Assembly: GCF_001202035.1 (NCBI RefSeq)
Contig: NZ_LGHT01000026.1
Span: forward strand, 62,001 to 126,000
DNA from: Pseudorhodobacter wandonensis
GTDB lineage: Bacteria; Pseudomonadota; Alphaproteobacteria; Rhodobacterales; Rhodobacteraceae
DNA length: 64,000 bases
Direction: 5' to 3'
The notes under the pieces were generated by a model, which saw only the letters and a list, made by a program, of their open reading frames with translations, made no database searches and was not told where the DNA came from. Shown here piece after piece: positions 1-8,504 of this stretch. The position numbers were made by a program, and so were the translations under genes. Numbering within the stretch: position 1 is the first letter of the stretch; each line of letters starts with the position of its first letter.

Positions 1-798
1 AGCGAAAACCTGCGCAAATACTACGCGGGTGTGCAGGCCGAGCTGTTGTCGCAAGGTTTGATGCGCACCGATACGGGGGCCAAAGACGCGCCCTTTAATG
101 CCCGCATGTTGGCAAATAACTTCGTGCGCATCGCGTTCTTTGATGAATTTGACAGCTCTTCCGGAACGCTGGTGGCGCGTGCGACCGAAAAACGCCTGCG
201 CCGCTGGGACAAACCGGTGCGCGTGGGCCTCGCCTTTGGCGATTCAGTGCCGCAGGATTTGCGCTCGATTGAAAGGGCGCGGGTGGCATCTTTTCTGGCG
301 CGGTTAACACGGCTGACCGGCCATTCGATTCAACTGGCCGATAGCGGCATCAACTTTCACCTGCAGATTCTGAACGTTGACGAGCTTCGGGCGATTGGCC
401 CCACCGTTCGCAGCACAGACCCGAGTATTGGCAGGCCAGAGCTGGAGTCGATCATCAACATGCCAGAATCGACCTATTGCCAGGTCACCTATTCGATTGA
501 TGATTCCACCAACCTGATTGAGCGCGCCTTTGCCGTAATCCGCGCCGAACACCCTGATTTACTGCATTTATCTTGCCTGCACGAAGAAATTACCCAAGGC
601 CTTGGCCTGCCCAATGACAGCCCGCAGGCCCGGCCCTCGATTTACAATGACGATCAGGAATTTGCCCTACTCACCCCGATGGATGAGCTGATGCTGCGCA
701 TGCTTTATGACAAACGCCTGTCACCCGGCATGTCGATCACGCAGGCCCGCCCCATCATTGACCAACTCGCCCAAGAGCTTATCGGCGGCGACAGCTAG
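1..798 (+). CDS. DUF2927 domain-containing protein (5' end outside window)
   Basis: The reading frame is open from base 1, so the true start lies upstream; the GTG at 31 is only the first start-like codon in view. About 265 residues are visible. The C-terminal half has the pattern I associate with DUF2927, including HEEITQGLGLPND and a following stretch ending TPMDELMLRMLYD. These proteins are mostly secreted or periplasmic and of unknown function; the HEE element resembles a degenerate metalloprotease site, which is inference. The stop is followed after 11 bases by the SPFH gene, so the two are probably co-transcribed. Any signal peptide would be outside the window. Confidence 0.8.
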   Translation, partial: SENLRKYYAGVQAELLSQGLMRTDTGAKDAPFNARMLANNFVRIAFFDEFDSSSGTLVARATEKRLRRWDKPVRVGLAFGDSVPQDLRSIERARVASFLARLTRLTGHSIQLADSGINFHLQILNVDELRAIGPTVRSTDPSIGRPELESIINMPESTYCQVTYSIDDSTNLIERAFAVIRAEHPDLLHLSCLHEEITQGLGLPNDSPQARPSIYNDDQEFALLTPMDELMLRMLYDKRLSPGMSITQARPIIDQLAQELIGGDS

Positions 799-809
799 GA
801 GTCCAGAAA

Positions 810-1934
810 ATGGTATTCGACTTTCTCAAAGGCCAGTTCATCGACGTCATCGCTTGGACAGATGACACCCGCGATACCATGGTCTGGCGGTTTGAACGCC
901 AAGGCAATGAAATCAAATACGGTGCCAAGCTGACAGTGCGCGAAGGCCAAGCCGCTGTTTTTGTTCACGAAGGCCAGATGGCCGATGTCTTTGGCCCCGG
1001 CTTGTACATGTTGGAAACCAACAACATGCCGATCATGACAGCGCTGCAACATTGGGACCACGGCTTTCAAAGCCCGTTCAAATCCGAGATCTATTTCATC
1101 AATACGACCCGCTTTAACGATCTGAAATGGGGCACCAAAAACCCGATCATGACGCGCGACCCCGAATTTGGCCCCGTGCGCATCCGCGCCTTTGGCACCT
1201 ATTCGATGCGCGTCACCGACCCTGCAAAATTCATGCAGGAAATCGTTGGCACCGATGGCGAATTCACGGCAGATGAAATCAGCTTTCAAATCCGCAACGT
1301 GATTTTGCAGGAAATGAGCCGCGCTTTGGCGGCCTCAAAAATTCCGGTGCTGGATATGGCGGCCAATACCGCCGATCTGGGCAAGCTGGTCGCCACAGCG
1401 ATCAACCCGCAAATTGCCGAATACGGGCTGTCACTGCCTGAGCTCTATATTGAAAACATCTCGTTGCCCCAAGAGGTTGAAAAAGCACTGGATAAACGCA
1501 CCTCGATGGGTATCGTCGGTGACTTGAACCGCTATACCCAGTTCAGCGCCGCCGAGGCACTGGCGCAACCCGGATCGGCCATGGGGGCCGCGATGGGGGC
1601 TGGTATGGGCGCCGGCATGGGGATGGGCTTGGCCCAGCAAATGGCGCCGCAGAATATGGGGCCATGGGGCGCCATGCCTGCCGCCGCAGCCGCACAAACC
1701 CCTCCGCCACCGCCACCACCAGCGCCGGAAAGACTGTGGCACACCGCCCAGAATGGCACCACAGCAGGCCCGTTTTCGCGCAGCCACCTTGGCCGCATGA
1801 TCACCGAAGGCAGCTTTGCCCGTGACACGATGGTCTGGACGGCAGGTCAGGACGGCTGGAAACCAGCGGGCGAGATTGCCGAACTGGCCCAGCTTTTCAC
1901 CGTGGCGCCGCCGCCACCCCCACCCGGGGCGTAA
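810..1934 (+). CDS. SPFH domain protein with C-terminal GYF_2 domain (YdjI-like)
   Basis: A 374-residue protein. Residues about 25-240 form an SPFH/band-7-like domain of the 'virion core protein' type, ending with the typical LYIENISLPQEVEKALDKR segment. Next come a Gly/Met-rich linker (about 254-285), a run of seven prolines near 300, and a GYF_2 domain at about 308-365 containing GPFS and a W-x-x-GQ-x-GW pattern. The last residues are again proline-rich. The start is supported by GGAG at 798-801. SPFH proteins scaffold membrane microdomains; Bacillus YdjI is the closest characterised relative I can name. The next gene begins 3 bases after the stop, so tight coupling is likely. Confidence 0.88.
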   Translation: MVFDFLKGQFIDVIAWTDDTRDTMVWRFERQGNEIKYGAKLTVREGQAAVFVHEGQMADVFGPGLYMLETNNMPIMTALQHWDHGFQSPFKSEIYFINTTRFNDLKWGTKNPIMTRDPEFGPVRIRAFGTYSMRVTDPAKFMQEIVGTDGEFTADEISFQIRNVILQEMSRALAASKIPVLDMAANTADLGKLVATAINPQIAEYGLSLPELYIENISLPQEVEKALDKRTSMGIVGDLNRYTQFSAAEALAQPGSAMGAAMGAGMGAGMGMGLAQQMAPQNMGPWGAMPAAAAAQTPPPPPPPAPERLWHTAQNGTTAGPFSRSHLGRMITEGSFARDTMVWTAGQDGWKPAGEIAELAQLFTVAPPPPPPGA

Positions 1935-1937
1935 ACC

Positions 1938-3044
1938 GTGAGCGCCGACCAAGAACACCGCTGGCCCTGCGACAGTTGCGGGGCCGACCTGCGCTTTGCG
2001 CCGGGCCAGACCGAGCTTGTCTGCGACCATTGCGGCAATGTGCAACAGATTCCGCAAGCGGCGCAAAGCGGTATGACCACAGCACTGGGTGAACTCGACC
2101 TCGCGCGTGGGCTGCGTGATGACCTGCCGCAAGCATCAATGGAAACGCCACAAACCACCCCATGTCCGAATTGTGGTGCATTGGTCGCGTTTTCAGGCGC
2201 ACAACATGCCGCTCAATGTCCGTTTTGTGCAACACCTGTGGTCATCGGCACCGGCACCAACCGCCAGATCAAACCGCAGGCACTGGTCCCGTTTCAGCTG
2301 GATGAACGCAAGGCACGCGATGCGATGGGCAAATGGCTGGGCGCGCTGTGGTTTGCGCCCAACGGGCTGGTCGAATATGCCCGCAAAGGCCGGGCACTTT
2401 CGGGCATCTACGTGCCCTATTGGACCTTTGATGCCGCCACCCGATCGGCCTATTCCGGCCAGCGCGGGGTCTATTATTATGAAACCCGCACCGTTAACGT
2501 ACAGGTCAACGGCAAAACCGAACGCCGACAGGAACAGGTGCGCAAAACCCGCTGGTACCCCGCCTCGGGGCAAGTGGCACGCCAGTTTGATGACGTCCTT
2601 GTGCTGGCCTCGCAAAGCCTGCCGCGCGGCTATACCGAAGGGCTAGAGCCATGGGATCTGACCGCCCTACAACCCTACCGCCCCGATTACCTGGCAGGCT
2701 TTATCGCCGAGGGCTATACGATTGGCCTTGGCGACGGCAACAGCATTGCACATGACAAAATGGCCCAAGTGATCGCGCAGGACGTCCGCCGCGACATTGG
2801 CGGCGATGAGCAACGGATCAGCCACATAGACACGGATCACAGCCAGGAAACCTTTAAACATATCCTGCTGCCTATCTGGATGGCGGCCTATAAATACAAC
2901 AGCAAAACCTACCGTTTCGTGGTGAATGGCCAAACTGGCAAGGTCCAAGGCGAGCGCCCCTATTCCGCATGGAAAATCGCCTTTGCGGTGGTGGTCGCCG
3001 CCATCGTCGTCGGCGCAATCGTCTATCTCAACCAACATCAATAA
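1938..3044 (+). CDS. Membrane-anchored TFIIB-type zinc-ribbon protein (YdjG-like)
   Basis: A 368-residue protein starting at GTG, directly after the SPFH stop. The N-terminus has paired CxxC motifs (CDSC...CDHC) and a second pair lies near residue 75 (CPNC...CPFC), giving two zinc ribbons. The middle is a conserved soluble domain with YVPYWTFDA and a Tyr-rich patch. One transmembrane helix occupies roughly 346-363, followed by only a short tail, so the bulk is probably cytoplasmic. Such proteins are often mislabelled 'primosomal protein N' because of the ribbons; no helicase motifs are present. Pairing with an SPFH gene mirrors Bacillus ydjG-ydjI, so a role in membrane stress is plausible but inferred. 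Confidence 0.8.
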   Translation: MSADQEHRWPCDSCGADLRFAPGQTELVCDHCGNVQQIPQAAQSGMTTALGELDLARGLRDDLPQASMETPQTTPCPNCGALVAFSGAQHAAQCPFCATPVVIGTGTNRQIKPQALVPFQLDERKARDAMGKWLGALWFAPNGLVEYARKGRALSGIYVPYWTFDAATRSAYSGQRGVYYYETRTVNVQVNGKTERRQEQVRKTRWYPASGQVARQFDDVLVLASQSLPRGYTEGLEPWDLTALQPYRPDYLAGFIAEGYTIGLGDGNSIAHDKMAQVIAQDVRRDIGGDEQRISHIDTDHSQETFKHILLPIWMAAYKYNSKTYRFVVNGQTGKVQGERPYSAWKIAFAVVVAAIVVGAIVYLNQHQ

Positions 3045-3256
3045 CCCAGCACCGGCCTAGGGCGGCATTGAGCCCCCCTTCGGCCGGTTTGGCCCTCGGC
3101 CACACTGCCACAGCAGTATCAACCAGCATCTTCTTGACTTTGCCGCAAAAATTGACACGCCAATCACGACAGGCCAGTGACGTGCTTCAAAGCGCGCATA
3201 CATGAACCCAACCTCACATCACGCGCAAAACGCCCCACACCCAAAACCGCCTTTCG

Positions 3257-3280
3257 GCTTTCTTTCCGGTTCAAATATCC
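3257..3280 (+). repeat. Degenerate AAATATCC-type intergenic repeat
   Basis: GCTTTCTTTCCGG followed by TTCAAATATCC closely matches the repeats at 5787-5810 and (minus strand) 58511-58534, with one base missing and two or three changed. Unlike those copies it is over 200 bases from the upstream stop codon and lacks the G-rich hairpin. Confidence 0.55.
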
Positions 3281-3344
3281 ACTCAATCCTTTCCCCCACG
3301 CCAAACCCCCACAAAAAATGCACCGCACTTGGCCACAGCAAAGA

Positions 3345-3373
3345 TTGACTCTCGCCCAACCCCGCATAAAAGG
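3345..3373 (+). promoter_or_regulatory. Candidate sigma70-type promoter of purC
   Basis: TTGACT at 3345-3350 is a strong -35 match; a weak A/T-rich -10 (ATAAAA/TAAAAG) follows after 15-16 bases, a pattern common in GC-rich alphaproteobacteria. The 11-mer ending in this -35 box recurs before the PLP dehydratase at 12670-12680, also followed shortly by CTCGCCCAA. Transcript start not determined. Confidence 0.5.
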
Positions 3374-3396
3374 GCCTCAACCGATAGGAGGCCCTG

Positions 3397-4353
3397 ATGA
3401 CCGATTTGACCCGCATCCTCGATCAAGCCCATATCCCAGAGCTTCCGAACCCCTATTTCGGCAAGGTCCGCGATTGTTACGATCTGCCCGATGACCGCCG
3501 CATCCTTATTTCCTCTGACCGGGTGTCGGCCTTCGACCGTATCCTTGCGGCGATTCCGTTCAAAGGCCAGGTGCTGACCCAGACAGCCCGTTTCTGGTTT
3601 GATCACACCGCCGATATTTGCCCCAACCATGTGCTGGCCTATCCCGATCCAAACGTCGTGATTGGCAAAAAGCTGACCATCCTTCCGGTCGAAATTGTCG
3701 TGCGCGGCTATCTTGCGGGCACCACGGGCACCTCTATCCTGACCCTTTACAAAAAGGGCCAGCGCGAAATGTACGGCCACACGCTCCCCGATGGTTTGCG
3801 CGACAATCAGGCCTTGCCAACCCCTATTATCACCCCCACATCCAAGGCCTTTGACGGCGGCCATGATGAGCCGCTGACCACAGCCGACATCCTGTCACAA
3901 GGGCTGCTGACTCAGGCCCAATGGGACCGCATCTCGGCCGTCGCCCTTGCGCTTTTCGCGCGCGGTCAGGAAATGGCGGCCAAGCGCGGCTTGATCCTTG
4001 TTGATACGAAATATGAATTCGGCACGGATGCCAAAGGCCAGATCATTCTCGCCGATGAAATCCACACGCCCGACAGCTCGCGCTACTGGCTTGCCGATGG
4101 CTATGCGACCGCCTTTGAAAATGGCACCCGGCCGCCTTCGTTCGACAAGGATGTCATCCGGTCCTGGGTTGCCGCCCGCTGCGACCCCTATTCCGATCCC
4201 ATCCCCGAAATCCCACCCGAAATGATCGTCGCCACCGCCCAAGTCTATATCGATGCCTATCAGGCGATTACCGGTCAGCCCTTTGTCCCCGACACCTCTG
4301 GCGCCACCCCGCTGGACCGTGTGCGCAAGAATCTGGCACCTTATTTCACCTGA
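3397..4353 (+). CDS. purC: Phosphoribosylaminoimidazole-succinocarboxamide synthase (SAICAR synthase)
   Basis: Converts CAIR plus aspartate and ATP to SAICAR in de novo purine synthesis; cytoplasmic. The 318 residues contain the family signature [10 protein letters not shown] near residue 40 and later VDTKYEFG and [12 protein letters not shown]. The ATG follows an excellent ribosome site (AGGAGG at 3387-3392). At 318 residues this is the longer, yeast-ADE1-like form rather than the roughly 240-250 residue enzyme of many bacteria; I recall that Rhodobacterales can carry a second short purC elsewhere, so it may be one of two. It is followed after 71 bases by the sugar kinase. Confidence 0.95.
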   Translation: MTDLTRILDQAHIPELPNPYFGKVRDCYDLPDDRRILISSDRVSAFDRILAAIPFKGQVLTQTARFWFDHTADICPNHVLAYPDPNVVIGKKLTILPVEIVVRGYLAGTTGTSILTLYKKGQREMYGHTLPDGLRDNQALPTPIITPTSKAFDGGHDEPLTTADILSQGLLTQAQWDRISAVALALFARGQEMAAKRGLILVDTKYEFGTDAKGQIILADEIHTPDSSRYWLADGYATAFENGTRPPSFDKDVIRSWVAARCDPYSDPIPEIPPEMIVATAQVYIDAYQAITGQPFVPDTSGATPLDRVRKNLAPYFT

Positions 4354-4424
4354 ACCACAAAGATGTTTGCGCTAACATCGACAGTTTGCTAAACTACCAC
4401 AACTTTTCATACAGGAATGATGTG

Positions 4425-5345
4425 ATGCTCCTTTGTTGCGGCGAAGCCCTGATCGACATGCTACCCCGTCAAACCACTGCGGACGAGGCGGCTTTCGCCC
4501 CCTATGCAGGCGGCGCAGTGTTCAACACAGCCATCGCCGCCGGTCGCCTCGGGGTGAAAACCGGCTTTTTCTCGGGCCTTTCTACCGATCTCTTTGGCGA
4601 GATCTTGACCAATACGCTCGCGGCTTCGAATGTCGATACAACCTATGCCGCACGCTCGGGCCGCCCGACAACTCTGGCGTTTGTAAAGCTTGTCAACGGT
4701 CAGGCAACCTACGCATTCTATGATGAAAACACCGCCGGCCGCTTGCTCTCGATTGACGATCTGCCAGCCCTGCCTGCCGAAATTTCGACCCTGTTCTTCG
4801 GCGGCATCTCTCTGGTCAACGACCCCGCCGCCTCGGCCTATGCAGCCCTTCAGGCACGCGAGGCCCCGACCCGCGTCACCATGATCGACCCCAACATCCG
4901 CCCCGGCTTTATCACCGATCAGGCCGCCTATCGCGCCCGCATCAACGCGATGGTCGCCAATGCCGATATCATCAAGATCAGCGACGAAGATCTGCACTGG
5001 CTCGAAGGTGCGGGCGATCTGACCGCCCTTGCGCGGGGCCTGTTGGCACGCGGCCCGAAACTGGTTTTTCTGACCGAAGGCGCCTCGGGCGCGCGCGCTA
5101 TCACCGCCACGCAAAACCGCTTTGTCGCAGGTCAAAAGGTCACTGTGGCCGATACCGTCGGCGCGGGTGACACGTTCAACGCCGGCGCACTCGCCGCCCT
5201 GAACACAGCAAACGCCCTGACCAAAACTGCCCTGCAATCCTTGCCCGATGCCACCCTTGATGCGGCACTTTCGCTTGGCAACCGCGCGGCTGCGATCACC
5301 GTTTCGCGCCCGGGCGCAAACCCACCCTGGACGCATGAGCTGTGA
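4425..5345 (+). CDS. PfkB-family carbohydrate kinase, probable fructokinase
   Basis: A 306-residue ribokinase-fold kinase. It has the N-terminal glycine pair region ([18 protein letters not shown]) and the C-terminal PfkB signature with catalytic Asp, [14 protein letters not shown], near residue 245. I chose the ATG at 4425 because AGGA lies 8 bases upstream; an upstream TTG in frame has no ribosome site. Overall it resembles bacterial fructokinases (fructose to fructose-6-phosphate), but substrate cannot be fixed from sequence alone. Its stop overlaps the GTG of dtd by four bases, so the two are translationally coupled although metabolically unrelated. Confidence 0.85.
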   Translation: MLLCCGEALIDMLPRQTTADEAAFAPYAGGAVFNTAIAAGRLGVKTGFFSGLSTDLFGEILTNTLAASNVDTTYAARSGRPTTLAFVKLVNGQATYAFYDENTAGRLLSIDDLPALPAEISTLFFGGISLVNDPAASAYAALQAREAPTRVTMIDPNIRPGFITDQAAYRARINAMVANADIIKISDEDLHWLEGAGDLTALARGLLARGPKLVFLTEGASGARAITATQNRFVAGQKVTVADTVGAGDTFNAGALAALNTANALTKTALQSLPDATLDAALSLGNRAAAITVSRPGANPPWTHEL

Positions 5346-5785
5346 GAGCACTGCTCCAACGCGTCCACTCTGCCTCCGTTTCGGTAGATGGCGAAACCAT
5401 CGGCCAAATCGGCCCCGGCCTCCTTATCCTGCTTTGCGCAATGCAAGGCGATACCGAGGCCGAGGCCGATAGCCTCGCCGCCAAAATCTCCAAACTGCGC
5501 ATCTTCAAGGATAGCGCCGGCAAAATGAATCTATCGTTAAAAGACACCAATGGTGCAGCCCTAATCGTCAGCCAATTCACCCTTGCGGCCGATACCTCGC
5601 GCGGCAACCGCCCCGGGTTCTCCACCGCCGCCGCCCCGGATACAGGTCGCCACCTCTACGAATACTTCACCGAGCAAATGCGAAACCTCGGCATCACAAC
5701 AGCCAACGGCCAGTTCGGTGCCGATATGGATGTAAGCCTCACCAATGCTGGCCCCGTGACAATCTGGCTCGACACTGCCGGCTAG
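5342..5785 (+). CDS. dtd: D-aminoacyl-tRNA deacylase
   Basis: Hydrolyses D-aminoacyl-tRNAs to protect translation from D-amino acids; cytoplasmic homodimer. The 147-residue length is normal. The N-terminus MRALLQRV is characteristic, [17 protein letters not shown] carries the active-site SQFTL element, and NAGPVTIW near the end is the Gly-cisPro motif that gives chiral proofreading. The start is GTG overlapping the kinase stop (GTGA). A repeat element begins one base after its TAG stop. Confidence 0.95.
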   Translation: MRALLQRVHSASVSVDGETIGQIGPGLLILLCAMQGDTEAEADSLAAKISKLRIFKDSAGKMNLSLKDTNGAALIVSQFTLAADTSRGNRPGFSTAAAPDTGRHLYEYFTEQMRNLGITTANGQFGADMDVSLTNAGPVTIWLDTAG

Positions 5786-5786
5786 T

Positions 5787-5819
5787 GCTTTCTTTTCGGT
5801 AAAAATATCCTCAGGGGGT
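5787..5819 (+). repeat. AAATATCC-type post-gene repeat, copy 1
   Basis: Begins one base after the dtd stop codon and reads GCTTTCTTTTCGG, AAAAATATCC, then CAGGGGGT. The same block, also one base after a stop codon, occurs on the minus strand after allE (58501-58534). Here the usual long G/C hairpin is replaced by the terminator of the convergent acyl-CoA synthetase gene. Confidence 0.75.
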
Positions 5820-5832
5820 GAATTTTCCGTCA

Positions 5833-5857
5833 GGAAAAGAGGGGGCAGAATGCCCCC
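5833..5857 (-). terminator. Rho-independent terminator of the acyl-CoA synthetase gene
   Basis: GGGGGCA (5841-5847) pairs with TGCCCCC (5851-5857) around a three-base loop. Read on the minus strand the hairpin is followed by CTCTTTTCC, and the synthetase stop lies just before it. Confidence 0.7.
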
Positions 5858-5863
5858 TGCCCC

Positions 5864-7759
5864 TTACGCCTCTTCGGCCCATTCCCAAGGCCGGACAAAC
5901 TGGCCCAGCACCGCCATCACAGCCATCTCTCCAACGCCCTCGGCGCGCGAAACATGCGCCACCAAACCGCGTTTTTTGTCCTCAACGACCGAGACAACCT
6001 GCACCGGAACCCCCGCCGCCGCCAGCGCCTCATTATAGACGCGGGTAATGGCAAGCCGCCGCAAATCGGGTTTGAACACCTTGCCGACAGCGGTTTTCGG
6101 CATTTCAGGCAAAATCTCGATCACCTTTGGCACCGCCGCCCGCTCATGAATATGCGCGCGGGCAAAGGCCATCAGCTCCTCTTGTGTTACCTCGGCCCCC
6201 TTCACCAGCTCAACATAGGCACAAGGAATCTCACCCGCATGCGCGTCCGGCTGGCCAATCGCACCCACCATCGCCACAGCCTCATGCCCCGCCAGTGCCT
6301 CTTCAATTTCGGCAGGGTCAATGTTGTGACCACCACGGATAATCAGATCCTTTGCCCGGCCGGTTATAAACAAATACCCATCCGCATCCATCCGCCCCAA
6401 ATCGCCGGTGCGCAGATAGATCCCTTCGGCAAACAGATCGTGGTTTTTATCGGTTTCCGTATAGGTCGATCCCGGAAAGACACCGGGGTTAGATACGCAA
6501 ATCTCGCCCACCTGGTCTACGCCACAATCCGTTGCCACCCCGTCGGCATGATGCAAAATCCGCACATGGGTATAGGGCAACGGAATTCCGACCGAGCCGA
6601 TTTTCTTTTGCCCTTGCGGCGGGTTACACGACACAAGGCAGGTGCATTCCGTCAGCCCGTAGCCTTCGATAATCTGCACCCCTGTCGCCTTTTCAAACCG
6701 TTTGTACAGCTCCAGCGGCAAAGGCGCCGAGCCTGAAAACGCCCCGCGCAGGCTGCTTACATTGGCATCTATCGGCCGCTGCATCAGCGCCGACAGCGCA
6801 GTCGGCACGGTGATCATATAGGTAATTTTCCAGCGCTCGACCAATTTCCAGAAATTGTCGAACACGCCCTCGCCGCGATAGCCGGCGGGGGTTGGAAACA
6901 CCACATGCGCGCCGCTACCGATCATCGACATCAAAATCGGATAGATCGCAAAGACATGAAACATCGGCAGCGGGCAAATCACCACATCCGATTTGTCAAA
7001 AATCAGCTGTGACCCCAACCAGCCGTTATACACCATCCCCGACACCTTGTGCTGGGCAACCTTGGGCATTCCCGTTGTCCCGCCGGTGTGGAAATAGGCA
7101 GCAACGCGGTCATCCAACACATCCTCAAACACCAGCCGGTCCGCCGGTTGACGCGCCAGTTCCGCGTTGAAATTCAATACTCTGGCATTATGCGCCACAG
7201 GGTTTTTCGGCCGCACCAGTGGCACGATCCAGCTTTTCGGCGGACTTAGATAGCGCTTTAGATCAATCTCCAGAACCGTCTTTACCTCGGGCGCATGGCG
7301 CACCGCTTCGGCCACGCGCTGCGCCACCTCGGTCTTTGGAAAGGACTTCAGCGTCACCACAACCTTGGCCTTGGTCTCGCGCAAGATCGAGCTGATCTGA
7401 TCGGCATCCAGCAGCGGGTTGATCGGATTCACAATCCCCGCGACAGACCCGCCCAGCACCGTTACCGCAGTCTCGATGCAATTGGGCAGCACAAAGGCCA
7501 CCACATCACTTGGCCCGATGCCAAGGCTGCGAAACAGGTTTGCGGCCTGCGTCACCAAGCCATGATACTGCGCCCAAGTCAGCGTTTCGGCACTGTCAGC
7601 AGGCCCCGACTGCAGCTGAAAGCTGATCGCGTTCTTATCGCCATGCTTCTCACGTGTTTGGCTTAGAAACTGATAGATCGAGCGCGCGACATCGCGTTCT
7701 TCCCACCGTTTTTCCGCCTCAATCGTATCGCGGTCTGCAATCGATACAAACGCTTTCAT
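5864..7759 (-). CDS. Acyl-CoA synthetase (AMP-forming)
   Basis: Activates a carboxylic acid, probably a fatty acid, to its CoA thioester through an acyl-adenylate. The 631-residue protein shows the ANL-superfamily landmarks: P-loop-like HTGGTTGMPK, EGYGLTE for the adenylate, YLRTGDLGRMDADGY with the ribose-binding Asp, and the hinge region GRAKDLIIRGG. A C-terminal lysine context (KTAVGKVFKPDLR) fits the catalytic Lys. It lacks membrane segments. I cannot assign chain length. The gene stands alone with its own terminator. Confidence 0.9.
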   Translation of the reverse strand: MKAFVSIADRDTIEAEKRWEERDVARSIYQFLSQTREKHGDKNAISFQLQSGPADSAETLTWAQYHGLVTQAANLFRSLGIGPSDVVAFVLPNCIETAVTVLGGSVAGIVNPINPLLDADQISSILRETKAKVVVTLKSFPKTEVAQRVAEAVRHAPEVKTVLEIDLKRYLSPPKSWIVPLVRPKNPVAHNARVLNFNAELARQPADRLVFEDVLDDRVAAYFHTGGTTGMPKVAQHKVSGMVYNGWLGSQLIFDKSDVVICPLPMFHVFAIYPILMSMIGSGAHVVFPTPAGYRGEGVFDNFWKLVERWKITYMITVPTALSALMQRPIDANVSSLRGAFSGSAPLPLELYKRFEKATGVQIIEGYGLTECTCLVSCNPPQGQKKIGSVGIPLPYTHVRILHHADGVATDCGVDQVGEICVSNPGVFPGSTYTETDKNHDLFAEGIYLRTGDLGRMDADGYLFITGRAKDLIIRGGHNIDPAEIEEALAGHEAVAMVGAIGQPDAHAGEIPCAYVELVKGAEVTQEELMAFARAHIHERAAVPKVIEILPEMPKTAVGKVFKPDLRRLAITRVYNEALAAAGVPVQVVSVVEDKKRGLVAHVSRAEGVGEMAVMAVLGQFVRPWEWAEEA

Positions 7760-7883
7760 CCATAGTCCTCCCCTTGCGCCCGCAAATTCCAGCTTGGGGC
7801 ATTTTCGTTAAAGAATGCTGTTTTTCAGGCAGCGTCGCAAGCAAAGACGGCCATAGGAAACGCAACGTCATAGCCTGAAATGC

Positions 7884-7911
7884 AAAAGAGGCACCCCAAG
7901 GCGCCTCTTTT
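7884..7911 (-). terminator. Terminator of the LysM/BON protein gene
   Basis: AAAAGAGGC (7884-7892) is complementary to GCCTCTTTT (7903-7911) with a short loop. Flanking A and T runs make it potentially bidirectional; on the minus strand it follows the LysM gene stop at 7931 by about 20 bases. Confidence 0.8.
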
Positions 7912-7930
7912 CCCAACATTGCCGCAGGCT

Positions 7931-8371
7931 TTACTTCGCAGGAATACGCAGCTTTTGACCGGGGTAAATCTTGTCCGGATGGGTCAGCATCGGGCGGTTT
8001 GCCTCAAAGATTTCCGGGTAACGGTTGGCATTGCCCAAAGTTTTCTTGGCAATCGCCGACAGCGTGTCGCCTTTGGCAACTTCGTGAAATACAGGCGCAG
8101 CCCCCGCATCGGGCACATCATCTTGCACTTCGCCAACACCGGCCACGTTGCCAACGGCCAGAATGACTTTTTCTTTCATTTCCTGGCTGACAGCATTGCC
8201 CGAAACGACAACCTTGCCACCTTCGTCAACCTTGATGTCCAGCCCGGTCGCATCCAAACCAAGGTCCTTGACCTCTTGTTTCAGCACGTCCTCTTTCGGT
8301 GCCTCGGCCGCTTCGGCCTTGCTTCCAAATAGCGACTTGCCTGCGTCTTTTACAAAGCTCCACACACCCAT
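7931..8371 (-). CDS. kbp: BON and LysM domain protein (YgaU/Kbp-like)
   Basis: A 146-residue protein with an N-terminal BON domain (about 25-90, containing VDEGGKVVVSGNAVS) and a C-terminal LysM domain (about 95-145, HEVAKGDTLSAIAKKTLGNA to PGQKLRIP). This is the architecture of Escherichia coli YgaU/Kbp, a cytoplasmic potassium-binding protein. No signal peptide is seen, fitting that. I selected the ATG at 8371 because GGAG lies six to ten bases upstream; the longer frame has no ribosome site. Assignment to Kbp is by domain order and size. Confidence 0.88.
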   Translation of the reverse strand: MGVWSFVKDAGKSLFGSKAEAAEAPKEDVLKQEVKDLGLDATGLDIKVDEGGKVVVSGNAVSQEMKEKVILAVGNVAGVGEVQDDVPDAGAAPVFHEVAKGDTLSAIAKKTLGNANRYPEIFEANRPMLTHPDKIYPGQKLRIPAK

Positions 8372-8504
8372 CTTACACTCCATTTTTTCGCGGGGCAGGT
8401 TTGCCCCAAGCCCCGCCAAGTATGGCGCATGACGCTAACGGCGCAATGACGCATTTTGTGCAATTCAGGGGGAAAATACCGAAACTTTCCCCCTAACCCC
8501 GGCA

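Larger units (their letters stand above)
3045..3396. other. Gene-free stretch before purC
   Basis: I see no convincing coding frame or RNA gene in these 352 bases. It holds a degenerate copy of the AAATATCC-type repeat at 3257-3280 and a candidate purC promoter at 3345-3373. A second pair of TTGAC elements (TTGACT about 3135, TTGACA about 3152) lies upstream and could be an alternative promoter, but no good -10 follows either. Confidence 0.6.

Noticed and set aside
1431-2132. Minus-strand 233-residue ORF across the SPFH and zinc-ribbon genes
   Set aside because: It mirrors well-supported plus-strand genes; Gly/Arg-rich composition is typical of antisense frames in GC-rich DNA.
3265-3285. GGTTCAAAT near 3269, resembling a tRNA T-arm
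   Set aside because: No acceptor stem, anticodon arm or CCA-side pairing could be found; it belongs to a degenerate AAATATCC repeat.
3177-3494. Plus-strand ORF of 105 residues overlapping the purC start
   Set aside because: Composition is Pro/Arg-rich without family resemblance, it runs into purC in another frame, and it contains the purC promoter and a repeat.
5954-6736. Plus-strand 260-residue ORF antisense to the acyl-CoA synthetase
   Set aside because: The minus-strand gene has clear ANL-family motifs through the whole span; the plus frame has none.
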